DNA of 64,000 bases from Paenibacillus sp. KS-LC4 (GTDB lineage: Bacteria > Bacillota > Bacilli > Paenibacillales > Paenibacillaceae). Within the stretch, counting starts at the first letter, position 1. Each line of letters starts with the position of its first letter. The stretch spans positions 1,247,501-1,311,500 of the forward strand of contig NZ_CP145905.1 in the NCBI RefSeq assembly GCF_036894955.1. The letters run 5' to 3'. Both the position numbers and the translations under genes were made by a program. Of the stretch, positions 54,033 through 62,226 are shown piece by piece. Below the pieces are notes generated by a model. That model did no database searches and was not told the DNA's origin. It saw only the letters and a list, made by a program, of their open reading frames with translations.

Positions 54033-54539
54033 TTGAATACGATATTTGAACAAGCTAGATCTGTAATAAAAAATATTGATTGGAAATATGAGGAAGTGAA
54101 TAAGGCGTCGCATGCTGTTTTATTATACGAGTTCCTAAGAAGAGGATCTCTATTTTACGATTATATAAACAGAGATCCTAATAGAAGGCCAGCAGTTTTT
54201 AGTGCTTCGGATATGTGTGGCATAAAGGTGCCTATTGATATATATGAATATTGTGATGAATTAAACCAAATTCAAGATGAATGGCTTGTTAAATCAACGT
54301 GTAAAAATTATTTGGAATGGGCTTATTTAGCTAGTAAGAGTGAGTCTGTTGCACTGGAATTTCAAGAATTATACGTTCCAATAATCAAGCTGTTTAGTAG
54401 AGGAGGAAGGATACGATACCATAATGGAGAATTAACTTGTGGCAGTAGTGGGCGCTCTCGAATTGTCTCTACGAGCATGAGCACAATTGAACCAGAGGAT
54501 ATAAGTGATAGGACTTTGGATGAGCTTGATCTTATATAA
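54033..54539 (+). CDS. Candidate immunity protein for the type 1 toxin tip
   Basis: This 168-aa soluble, acidic and AT-rich gene product starts at TTG (AGAGGGGAGA 8 nt upstream), 53 bp after the toxin. Segments include VLLYEFLRRGSLFYDYI, NYLEWAYLASKSESVALEF, PIIKLFSRGGRIRYHNGELTCG. A homologous but frameshifted gene lies at 56051 after a related toxin tail, so the two toxin-tip and partner pairs co-vary. That linkage, not a known family, supports the immunity call. Confidence 0.65.
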   Translation: MNTIFEQARSVIKNIDWKYEEVNKASHAVLLYEFLRRGSLFYDYINRDPNRRPAVFSASDMCGIKVPIDIYEYCDELNQIQDEWLVKSTCKNYLEWAYLASKSESVALEFQELYVPIIKLFSRGGRIRYHNGELTCGSSGRSRIVSTSMSTIEPEDISDRTLDELDLI

Positions 54540-54617
54540 GATAAATAAGTGTGAATTAGTAGTCGTATGAATAAATAAGTTTGGAGTTGTCAAGAAAAGT
54601 GCAGTCTGAAAACACAC

Positions 54618-55571
54618 TCATGAAGAAATCCTGTTGCTAAGCTGCGTATGACAGCATTCTTTCACGGTAAATCGTTGGGGGCCAGCCCCTGGGTTCGTAG
54701 TGTAGATGCGCCGTCTATTGTAGTAGGTCATAATATATCTAAAGATGATCGATTTGATCTGCGCCATCGGGTAGTGTTCGGTTTTAATTTCATACAGCTT
54801 TTCTTTCTTTAACGTAGCAAAGAAGCTTTCCATTCTTGCGTTGTCATAGCAGCGCCCTGTGCCGCTCATACTCTGAATGGCACCGCGTTTAGCCAGACAC
54901 GCTCGGAATGCCTGACTTGTGAATTGGCTGCCGCGATCGCTGTGATAAATCATGCCGCGTGCGTTTCTTGCCTTGCACGCGTTCTCAAATGCTTGGATGC
55001 AGAGTTCCTTGCGCATGTTGTCGTCCATGGCAAGGCCGACGATCTCTCCGTTGTAACAATCCAGCACCGCGGACAGATAGAGTTTGCCATCTGAGAAAGG
55101 AACTTCGGTGATATCCGATAGCCACTTTTGGTTCGGTGACGAGGCGCTGAAATCTCTTTGGATCAGATTCTCGCTCTTTTGAGCTGCGGCATCCTCACGT
55201 GTAATACCGTTCGGGTGACGCTTCGCTTTCTGCAGCAGCCCGTGCTTCTTCATGAGGCGATAGACGGTGCTGTAGCTGGTGTGGATGTCTATTTGCGACA
55301 GCGCCAGCAGCATGCGCCGGGCACCGTAATTTCGATTGTCTTCATGTTCACTGATGATGGCTTTCATGTTGACCAGAAGCCGTTACTGTCTCTCCTGCAT
55401 GGGTGCAGGCTTTAGGCTACGATAATAGCCCGATTCGCTGACAGCAAGCGCTTCGCACATCTCCTTGACGGTCCATCGATCCCGTCGTTCACGGATTAAG
55501 CATAGAGCTTGCATGCTTTTACCGCTTCCGGTCTTTTGCGAAAAAACCAAGTGCGTCCTTGAGGATTTCAT
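54618..55571 (-). pseudogene. IS3 transposase orfB with an in-frame nonsense codon
   Basis: OrfB carries HTH_21 and an rve integrase core: WLSDITEVPF and YHSDRGSQF supply the two Asp and RMESFFATLKKE the Glu of DDE. An ochre codon at 55385-55383 interrupts the frame at residue 63 between APMQERQ and RLLVNMKAII; both sides are in one frame. The longest open part (54618-55367) still holds the full catalytic core but lacks the N-terminal DNA-binding part. orfB overlaps orfA by 53 bp in another frame. Confidence 0.88.
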
Positions 55572-55809
55572 TCGCGCGTCGCAACTCGCCTATTTCTCTT
55601 TCTAATTCGATTTCACGCGCCGTCTTATCGGCAGATGCATAAGCGCGTCCGCTCCCAATATGCGCTCCGTCGCCGTGCAAGATTCTTTGCTTTCTCCATC
55701 CCTGCAAGGTGTGGTAGGCTACACCCAATTGCTCAGCGGCTTTCTTTGGTCCAATTTCATCACTTAATCTTACCGCTTCTTCTTTGAATGCTTTGTCGTA
55801 CCGATTCAT
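55519..55809 (-). CDS. IS3 transposase orfA
   Basis: This 96-aa protein has an N-terminal HTH_Tnp_1 (MNRYDKAFKEEAVRLSDEIG, KKAAEQLGVAYHTLQGWRK) and a C-terminal leucine-zipper-like coiled coil (ELEREIGELRRANEILKDAL), followed by a phenylalanine-rich region that contains a T6C run. It provides DNA binding and dimerisation for the IS3 transposase. The frame is intact. Confidence 0.92.
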   Translation of the reverse strand: MNRYDKAFKEEAVRLSDEIGPKKAAEQLGVAYHTLQGWRKQRILHGDGAHIGSGRAYASADKTAREIELEREIGELRRANEILKDALGFFAKDRKR

Positions 55810-55890
55810 TGCTTCTCATCCCCTCGTCAACTTTCATTTTATTTCATACGAGGGTGTTTATCGACTGCATTTTTATCGTAGCGCTCCAAA

Positions 55891-56040
55891 CTGGCAGAAA
55901 GTAAAATGATGCAAGAAGGATTACCGTATCGTGATAAGAACTATTTCAAAGATGGTACAATGAACGAAAGCACAAAAGGTGCTCATGAGTTAGCACCACC
56001 ACAGCCTGGAGGCTTTCCTGGATTTAAACCTAAAATATGA
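55891..56040 (+). pseudogene. Orphan C-terminal tail of a second toxin
   Basis: The IS right end is followed in frame by 49 codons and a stop. They start LAESKMMQEGLPYRDK and end GAHELAPPQPGGFPGFKPKI, parallel to LAESKMMEEGIPYRKI and GAHDLAPPPP at the end of the complete toxin at 51748. The N-terminal part of this second toxin is missing. The tail is directly followed by an immunity-like gene, so this is an orphan toxin/immunity module behind a full-length toxin. Confidence 0.85.
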
Positions 56041-56050
56041 GGTGGAGAAT

Positions 56051-56567
56051 TTGGATAGTAATTTTGAACAAGCCAAAAAAAGAGTGAAAAACATTAAATG
56101 GGAAAAAGTAGGGGGGGGATAAACCTTCTTATACTGTTTTAGTAACAGAGTTTATTAGAAGAGGGAATATTTTTTTAGACTTTAATTCCAAGGATGATAA
56201 TAGACGTGCTGTATTTAATGCAGCTGAAATTGTCCAGTTTGATATACCTAGTTATATAAAAGAAGATTGTGTTAAGTTAGTTAACTCAAACATTGATTGG
56301 GTTACAGAATATCTTTGTGAATTTTATCTTGAATGGGCATACGTAGTTGACAATCAATTACCAATTGCCTTGAAGTTTAATGATTTATATGATCCCATTA
56401 TTAAGCTGTTTGAGAGAGGTGGGAGAATCAGTTATCACCATAATGAGTTAGTATGTGGAAAATATGCATGGCCGCGCAATTCAGGGGCTTTATCTAGAGG
56501 ACTTCCTCCACAAGATATTAAGGATGAAGTTCTGGATGCACTTGATACAGAAAATAAAGATATATAA
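56051..56567 (+). pseudogene. Second immunity-like gene, frameshifted at an 8-G tract
   Basis: TTG (after GGTGGAG) opens LDSNFEQAKKRVKNIKWEKVG, matching the start of the protein at 54033. At 56111-56118 a run of eight G leads to TAA at 56120. With seven G the frame continues without interruption for a further 149 codons to 56567, giving a 171-aa protein similar to the first partner throughout (EFIRRGNIF, FYLEWAYV, PIIKLFERGGRISYHHNELVCG). The gene is thus intact except for one base. Confidence 0.85.
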
Positions 56568-56783
56568 AAAATATTGAAACTGGTCTTGCTCCTTTTTAGG
56601 CAATTGTCTAAGAAAAGGTCAGGATTCTTCTTATGATGGGGCTAGCCAATGCCGAATGAATCCATCATTCAACCTATAACACAATTACCCCATGTAATAC
56701 CCGTATAAAGATTTCGTCATTTTCTTTGTACGCACTACAATGCTTTAATTTTATAACCTAAATAACTCTATTCCGTTACAATG

Positions 56784-56829
56784 AACAGGTTGATTATGGT
56801 CAGATCTGACCATAATCAACCTGTTTTTT
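56784..56829 (+). terminator. 42-bp perfect palindrome with T-run
   Basis: The two 21-bp arms (left arm begins AACAGGTTGATTATGGTCAG) are exactly complementary with no loop, centred on AGATCT, followed by six T residues. It could act as a terminator for the immunity region or be an end of a lost mobile element. A perfect loopless palindrome of this size is unusual. Between 56568 and 56783 I see no gene. Confidence 0.7.
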
Positions 56830-56839
56830 ATTATGTTCG

Positions 56840-57060
56840 CTTCACCGTTACAGAGATGGAATTGATTGTTAAAATAGGAGATATTCGTCAATTCTCTAAC
56901 GCTGACAAGCTAGCCTGTTTTGCCAGAATCACCCGTGTCCATTTTAGTTTAGGCGGACCAAGCCAGTGGTCAAGGAAATCCTGTACTGAGTGCATGACGA
57001 AGAACAAGACAGAGTATAGGGTGGCAACTCTAACAGAGCGACAAGTAAATTAATATAATG
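56840..57060 (+). pseudogene. IS110-family transposase remnant
   Basis: EIGDIRQFSNADKLACFA-type sequence (here KIGDIRQFSNADKLACFARI) and VHFSLGG match the C-terminal Transposase_20 region of IS110/IS1111 enzymes. After a frame change the next segment reads PVVKEILY and later NRATSKLI, corresponding to the NPVxxEYY and RRLVNI stretches of intact relatives. It contains frameshifts and stops and no N-terminal DEDD domain. From here to 57176 there is no gene. Confidence 0.75.
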
Positions 57061-57176
57061 GTAGTAATTGAAAACCTTCAACATTAGGAAAATCGCTTCT
57101 CCATTCTCGTTTCCCTCGCTGTTGTCTTCCTTAGTCAGTTCACGTTTTAAGTGATACTTAAGTCATTACGACTTTT

Positions 57177-57506
57177 TTCATATCCCTATCCGATTTTCCT
57201 GAAATAACATTCTCTGTGCATACTAGATCGTTTATTTGGATTATTATCCCTTGAAAGGATATATAGATTTTAAATCTAGCCATGCATGAAAGCTAAGTGA
57301 ATTTTGCATGAATAATAGTAAGTAATTGTTGATAATCCTTTCTTTTAAGCTAGGATATTGAGACTTGAAATTCAAAATCTCATATTATATACAAAAAAAC
57401 AGGTGGAAAATTAGGTATTTTGATGTAATAATGGGTAAGGTAAATAATTGAAAATGAAGTTCTATATTTCATATATCTTTTATAAACAAGGAGAAATGAG
57501 AAATGA
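57177..57506 (+). repeat. Right copy of cassette leader
   Basis: This is the longer copy of the leader described at 51302-51552, with an extra block of about 90 bp (57288-57380) in the middle. It is AT-rich and leads into the SLH gene. Its conservation up to the start codon suggests that it carries the cassette promoter; I see no convincing consensus hexamers. Confidence 0.88.
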
Positions 57507-58789
57507 AAAGACAGGCAAAAAATATAATAGCTGGGGTCGTTTCTATCAGTATATTGCTGCAAGGCGGTATGGCTGCGGCGAAAGAAGCAACTATGCCAAA
57601 CCAAGAAGCATTGAAAAATCGGCAGGTGTATGCGAGCGCAAGTGCTGCAAGCTTTAAGGATATAAAGGGACACTGGGCAGAAGCGACGATCAAGCAGGCA
57701 ATAGCGGATGGATATCTTAAGGGATACTCGGATGGAACGTTTAAGCCCAATGGCCTCATTACACGTGCTGAACTTGCGAGTGTGCTTGTACGAATAACGA
57801 AAAATAAAAAGGATGGAAGCAAGCTGAGCTTTACCGATGTACCGAGCAGCTATTGGGCAGCAAGTGCTATTGAAGGCGCAGTAGGAGCTGGTTTTATTAA
57901 GGCAGGCGATGCGCCAGGAGGCAAGTTTAAACCCAATGAAGCGATGACTCGATATGATATGGCGAAGTGGTTTTCACAGGGTCTGGTGCGCAGTGAAGCT
58001 AGTTTTGAAACGGCATTGAAAGAGGTAGAAGGTACGTTATTGCCATTTACCGAGACGTATAAGACAGGTATTAGCAAAACCCAAACGCCATACATCGCGC
58101 TTGCACGTGGAACAGGATTGATGAAAGGAAATCCAGATGACAGCTTTGGACTGGAAAATACAACGACGCGAGCAGAGGTTGCGGTCATGCTTTATCGCTA
58201 TTTAAGAATTGAGGGAAGCAAGGCGGAAAGCTATAGAGGATTAAATGAATTGAGAGAAGTTGGACTGTATAGTACGAATGCGGTTAGCCTTGGCAATGCG
58301 ACATGGTCCAAAGATAGTAAGGATGTTGTGGCACCTGTTTATAACATCATGGGGAAAAAATTTATTATGAAGGGGAAACGGGGCAGCTTTATTTTGCATA
58401 AAATGATAGTAGTAGATATTTCGAAACCGTTGGGAACGGAGGAGAGAGGTATCTATGGAAGTATGTTTGATACAAGAATGGGCGCATCTTTTCTCATTTA
58501 TACGGAGACAACTGTTACGGCTGAAAAGAAGATGAAATACCCCGATGAATATCAAGATAGTTATGATTTTTTAGGGGGATCAGTTATTTTTGGTGATTCA
58601 CCTGAGCGGTTTGGATATGAAACGGTGCCAAGAAATTATGGTCCTTATACAAAATACAACGACTTTTCAGACTTTTTACAAGTGGGAAAACCGAGAACGA
58701 TCTGGACCACTATTGGTTCTACATATGGTATGCAATGGATTACTTCATCTGATGGCACTGTAGGCACAATTATGCTGAACAGAAAATAA
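57503..58789 (+). CDS. SLH-domain surface protein of the toxin cassette
   Basis: This 428-aa protein has a signal peptide ending near GGMAAA (about 25), three SLH repeats (about 50-95, 105-155, 165-225; FKDIKGHWAE, FTDVPSSYWA, and a TRAEVAVMLYRYL end), and a C-terminal domain of about 200 residues (VYNIMGKKFIMKGKRGSFILHK, GASFLIYTETTVT, DFSDFLQVGKPRTIW) with no known family. The SLH part should bind wall polysaccharide. ATG at 57503 follows AAGGAG. It is 17 bp upstream of the 1131-aa gene. A relic of a paralogue is left at 51549-51668. Confidence 0.88.
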   Translation: MKRQAKNIIAGVVSISILLQGGMAAAKEATMPNQEALKNRQVYASASAASFKDIKGHWAEATIKQAIADGYLKGYSDGTFKPNGLITRAELASVLVRITKNKKDGSKLSFTDVPSSYWAASAIEGAVGAGFIKAGDAPGGKFKPNEAMTRYDMAKWFSQGLVRSEASFETALKEVEGTLLPFTETYKTGISKTQTPYIALARGTGLMKGNPDDSFGLENTTTRAEVAVMLYRYLRIEGSKAESYRGLNELREVGLYSTNAVSLGNATWSKDSKDVVAPVYNIMGKKFIMKGKRGSFILHKMIVVDISKPLGTEERGIYGSMFDTRMGASFLIYTETTVTAEKKMKYPDEYQDSYDFLGGSVIFGDSPERFGYETVPRNYGPYTKYNDFSDFLQVGKPRTIWTTIGSTYGMQWITSSDGTVGTIMLNRK

Positions 58790-58806
58790 GCGGGGAAGAT
58801 GCAAAG

Positions 58807-61800
58807 GTGAGAAATTTTTTTGTGGTAATGGGTGTTTTACTGATTCTAGTTGCTACAGGGTCAGTAAATTTTGTTGCCGCAGCTGTAGAGGATGAAACGA
58901 TTCAAGCTGACGAAATTGAACTTCCTCCAGCTGGCGATATTACATTTGAGCCTCTGTCTGCTGGGTATACAGGCTCCAAACAGCATAAGCATTATAAAGT
59001 AGTAGCGGGAGACATCGTCAAGCCCAAAATCATTTGGACGCAATTGGATGATGGCAGCTTTAGGGCGGAATCTTCTGAGTCAGAGGCTGAAGGTTATCCA
59101 AGATTAGCTAATGCGGCTAATATGAATACGGGTGCAGATCGAAATACGAATCCATATCCAGTCCCAACTTCATTCGTTGGTGTAACGGATATGTCACTGT
59201 ATGCACCACGAAGCTTTGTAGATGTAAATAACGAGGCACATGCTATGCAGGCGGGGGAGTATTCCCTCTCTAGTAATTCGAGTGAACATAGATTTGTGAA
59301 TATGGAACGATATCCAGGTTCATTTGGAGATTGGCTGAATGCTGGTAGAACGAATAAAAACTATTTGGTCTATAAAGTAACCACAGGTGGTCCAAATCAT
59401 CAGATTAGCAATCCATTAGGGATTTTTAGACCAGGAGGCGTGTGGCAGAAATATGGGGTTCATTATATTTTTGAAACATTATTAATTTGGCGTGGGGTCG
59501 ATAAGCAAACGAAAGAAATACGAATTATTGGAGAGTCGCCTGCCTCCATTGGAGCGACAAGTCAGATGAAGGCTGAAATAAAGACGGATGGCTTTAAGCC
59601 TTTAGGCTGGCAGAACATGACGAATAGGGTGACGTGGAAAAGTGATCGCTCGGCCGTCATTTCCGTCGATGAACAGACTGGTTTAGCAACGGCACATAGC
59701 CGAGGCTCGGCTGTTATTACAGCGAATTGGAAAGACGATGGGGCAAATGGGTATAACATCACGGCGAGAATTACGCTGACGGTGGGAGCTACCGCGTGTA
59801 CAGGAGCAAGCTGCGAACCTTCGGACATGTGCGTTCCAACGCCGGGTCTAAGTAGAAGTCAAACCTCGATAACGCCGGATGCCCGAGGCGAGATTCGGGC
59901 AGATGCGCGAAGAGCAGAGCAGTTCGATGTGAGCAAGGGGATTCCGAGCAGTGACGCGCTATATGCGAATGTATTCGGCAAAGCCTATCTCTTTGACTAT
60001 ACATTTGATCAAGAAATAGGTACCTGTACGTTTAAAATTCCGGTGTCGAAAACGTATACGTTAAAGTGGGAGACCGAGGAATCGGATGGGACCGATTCGG
60101 ATGGCAACCCGAGAACCCGAACGGTTCGCCATCAGGAAACCGAAACAGTGACGAATATATATGACGTGGAACGACCGTTTGCCTACTGGGAAATCACGAC
60201 GTTCGATGCGTGGGGACTGAAGCAAGCAACGCTGAATCAATATGCACTGCCCTATGGAGCGATTACGCTGCTGCCAAACGGCTATACCGCGCCTGATGTG
60301 CAAGGGGGCGTGACGGCTGAGCATATGGAGAAGCCGCCATATCGTGCGAAAGTACTGGCGGGCGAAACGCTTGATGGCGGCAGCGAGCGTCCGAGCGTGC
60401 CGTCGGAGGACTGGACCGAAGAAGCGGAAGGACAGGTTGGGCGCATCAAGGTATGGAATGACCGTCTGGATTTCGACGGCTCCGTCATTATGGATGACGT
60501 GCAGCAGGACGATGAAACGCCAGAGCCGATTGATATCGTAGAAGCCGAGGAGATCGGGGAGGATGTGCTCTACGAAAGCGGTTTGATCATACCCGGTACG
60601 CGGGCGAACAGCCGGGATGAGCCGAGTGATGGCATCCTGTCGTACGAGAGCCTGCTGAGCATCAATGGGGAGGGGGATGTTCAAACGTTCCCGATTGAAG
60701 GGCTCAATACGGTGACCGTCCACACCCCGGTGGTCAATGATTCCGAAGCACCAGATGAAAATCGCGGCTTTGATCAGAGCGTCATCCCGAATATGGCGCG
60801 AACGGTGCTTGTGCTGGGACGGGAGTTTTCCGTCGACTTTGATGAGACGGCGCCGCATTTGAATCAGCTCGGATACGGCAACCGGGACTATGCGAGATAT
60901 ACGCGAAACAAACGAATTGTATTCCCGTTTGATGTGTACCATGGGAGCACCTTCTATCCCGCGCAAACGTGGATTGATTATCCTGTCGGAGCAGCGAAGC
61001 AAACGTACCGCATTCCGGTCTGGGTACCGGAAGGGAACTACGATGCGGTGACGCAGGCGTGGGCGATTAATACACCGGATGGCTCGTCGGCGTATCAGAC
61101 GGACTTGAATGGGGATCTCGCGAACTATGGAGCGAGCCGCACGCTGCTCTTTACGGTGCAAGGCCGCATTTCAGATTTCACCATTACGGACATTGGCGAT
61201 CTGCGCTATGAATCGGTGTTTCGCACGGCGAAAGGCTCGAAGCAGCATTCAGGTTATGTCTATGAATCGGGTGGACGGACGAAGGATCGAGAAGAGACGA
61301 ATCTAGCGAGCCAGCCTTCACGGCTATTGCCGATTCGGCCAGGCTCGCATCCAAGGGAAGCGGCTACGGTGCCGCATAATGGCTATCCCATCTCGTTCTA
61401 CTTTGAAACCATCGGGAGCTATAGCGGCAAGGACGCAGGTATTCAAATCCAGCCAAGCTTCTGGTTTGTGAGCAAGCAGGGAGGAAGCGCGCAGGAGGTG
61501 GACTTGTACTACGACGTATCCGGTCCACGGAATAAGCTGATTAAGGTTGGCTCGGCGCGCGATCAGGAGCTGTACAGCCGAACGTATCAGCTGGCCGATC
61601 TGCTGCGCGGGGTGACGACGACCTCGCTGAGCCAAGCAGCGAGCTATGAGTATGACTATCTGTTATCACCAGCGAATCGGTTTGGCGCTTCGTGGGAGAA
61701 GTTCTGGAAGCACTACATTACGCGGAAAACGGTTATTAGTGCAGGATACAGCCTAGAAGAGCTGTCGTATGCGTCCCGCACGCTAGTGGGGCCAAGCGGT

Positions 61801-62202
61801 TCACAGGTGCCAGCTAGTGTGAATGCGGTGCAAGCGCTGCGGAGCGTGCAGCGGTGGTACGGGGAGTACAGCCTGCCAATCGCACCGTATGTGCTGCCGA
61901 AGGGCACGAATATTTTAGAGGTGGCCAGGCAAAACGGCGGGGCGCTCAATGGCAGTGAGGCCGCGTTTTTGAAAAACGGCTATCTGATGGTTCATTTTGA
62001 TCTAAGCGCCTACCAGCAGGAGCGCAAGGCGAATCCGGAAATCCGGTATGACGCGCCGATGGCGAATATGTGGGAAATTGAAGGACAGCCGCTTAGCAGC
62101 GTGAGCTATAGCGGTCAGACGTACCGCTTTCAATATGGGGATATTGCAATGTTTGAATCGAGCTTCTCGGTGCGTAACGACTTCCAAGGCACGGGGAGAT
62201 AG
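58807..62202 (+). CDS. Large secreted protein of unknown function with BIG2-like domain
   Basis: This 1131-aa protein has a GTG start, a signal peptide ending near NFVAAA (about 26), and no SLH repeats, wall anchor or transmembrane tail. Residues about 240-328 resemble a bacterial Ig-like group 2 domain (VTWKSDRSAVISVDEQTGLA). Around 380-700 lies an acidic region with paired Asp/Glu, and after 700 a large beta-rich region with WVPEGNYDAVTQAWAI and SFYFETIGSYSG. I assign no catalytic activity and cannot name the family. The first kilobase is AT-richer than the rest. It is between an SLH protein and a toxin, possibly acting as a surface or delivery scaffold. Confidence 0.75.
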   Translation: MRNFFVVMGVLLILVATGSVNFVAAAVEDETIQADEIELPPAGDITFEPLSAGYTGSKQHKHYKVVAGDIVKPKIIWTQLDDGSFRAESSESEAEGYPRLANAANMNTGADRNTNPYPVPTSFVGVTDMSLYAPRSFVDVNNEAHAMQAGEYSLSSNSSEHRFVNMERYPGSFGDWLNAGRTNKNYLVYKVTTGGPNHQISNPLGIFRPGGVWQKYGVHYIFETLLIWRGVDKQTKEIRIIGESPASIGATSQMKAEIKTDGFKPLGWQNMTNRVTWKSDRSAVISVDEQTGLATAHSRGSAVITANWKDDGANGYNITARITLTVGATACTGASCEPSDMCVPTPGLSRSQTSITPDARGEIRADARRAEQFDVSKGIPSSDALYANVFGKAYLFDYTFDQEIGTCTFKIPVSKTYTLKWETEESDGTDSDGNPRTRTVRHQETETVTNIYDVERPFAYWEITTFDAWGLKQATLNQYALPYGAITLLPNGYTAPDVQGGVTAEHMEKPPYRAKVLAGETLDGGSERPSVPSEDWTEEAEGQVGRIKVWNDRLDFDGSVIMDDVQQDDETPEPIDIVEAEEIGEDVLYESGLIIPGTRANSRDEPSDGILSYESLLSINGEGDVQTFPIEGLNTVTVHTPVVNDSEAPDENRGFDQSVIPNMARTVLVLGREFSVDFDETAPHLNQLGYGNRDYARYTRNKRIVFPFDVYHGSTFYPAQTWIDYPVGAAKQTYRIPVWVPEGNYDAVTQAWAINTPDGSSAYQTDLNGDLANYGASRTLLFTVQGRISDFTITDIGDLRYESVFRTAKGSKQHSGYVYESGGRTKDREETNLASQPSRLLPIRPGSHPREAATVPHNGYPISFYFETIGSYSGKDAGIQIQPSFWFVSKQGGSAQEVDLYYDVSGPRNKLIKVGSARDQELYSRTYQLADLLRGVTTTSLSQAASYEYDYLLSPANRFGASWEKFWKHYITRKTVISAGYSLEELSYASRTLVGPSGSQVPASVNAVQALRSVQRWYGEYSLPIAPYVLPKGTNILEVARQNGGALNGSEAAFLKNGYLMVHFDLSAYQQERKANPEIRYDAPMANMWEIEGQPLSSVSYSGQTYRFQYGDIAMFESSFSVRNDFQGTGR

Positions 62203-62226
62203 AACGGGTAAGCGAGGAGGTGTACA

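Larger units (their letters stand above)
54582..55888 (-). mobile_element. IS3-family insertion sequence (about 1.3 kb)
   Basis: Ends carry related inverted repeats beginning TGGAG, with AAAAGTGCAGTC at one end and AAAAATGCAGTC at the other; the symmetry may extend outward as AGTTTGGAG. orfA and orfB lie on the minus strand in the IS3 order. No 3-4-bp target duplication is seen (flanks GTT and AAC), and the right flank begins inside a toxin reading frame. The insertion therefore came with, or was followed by, a deletion or recombination. Confidence 0.85.

Noticed and set aside
60061..61161. 366-codon minus-strand frame inside the 1131-aa gene
   Set aside because: It is Arg/Ile/His-rich antisense translation of a GC-biased plus-strand gene, with no start signal or domain.
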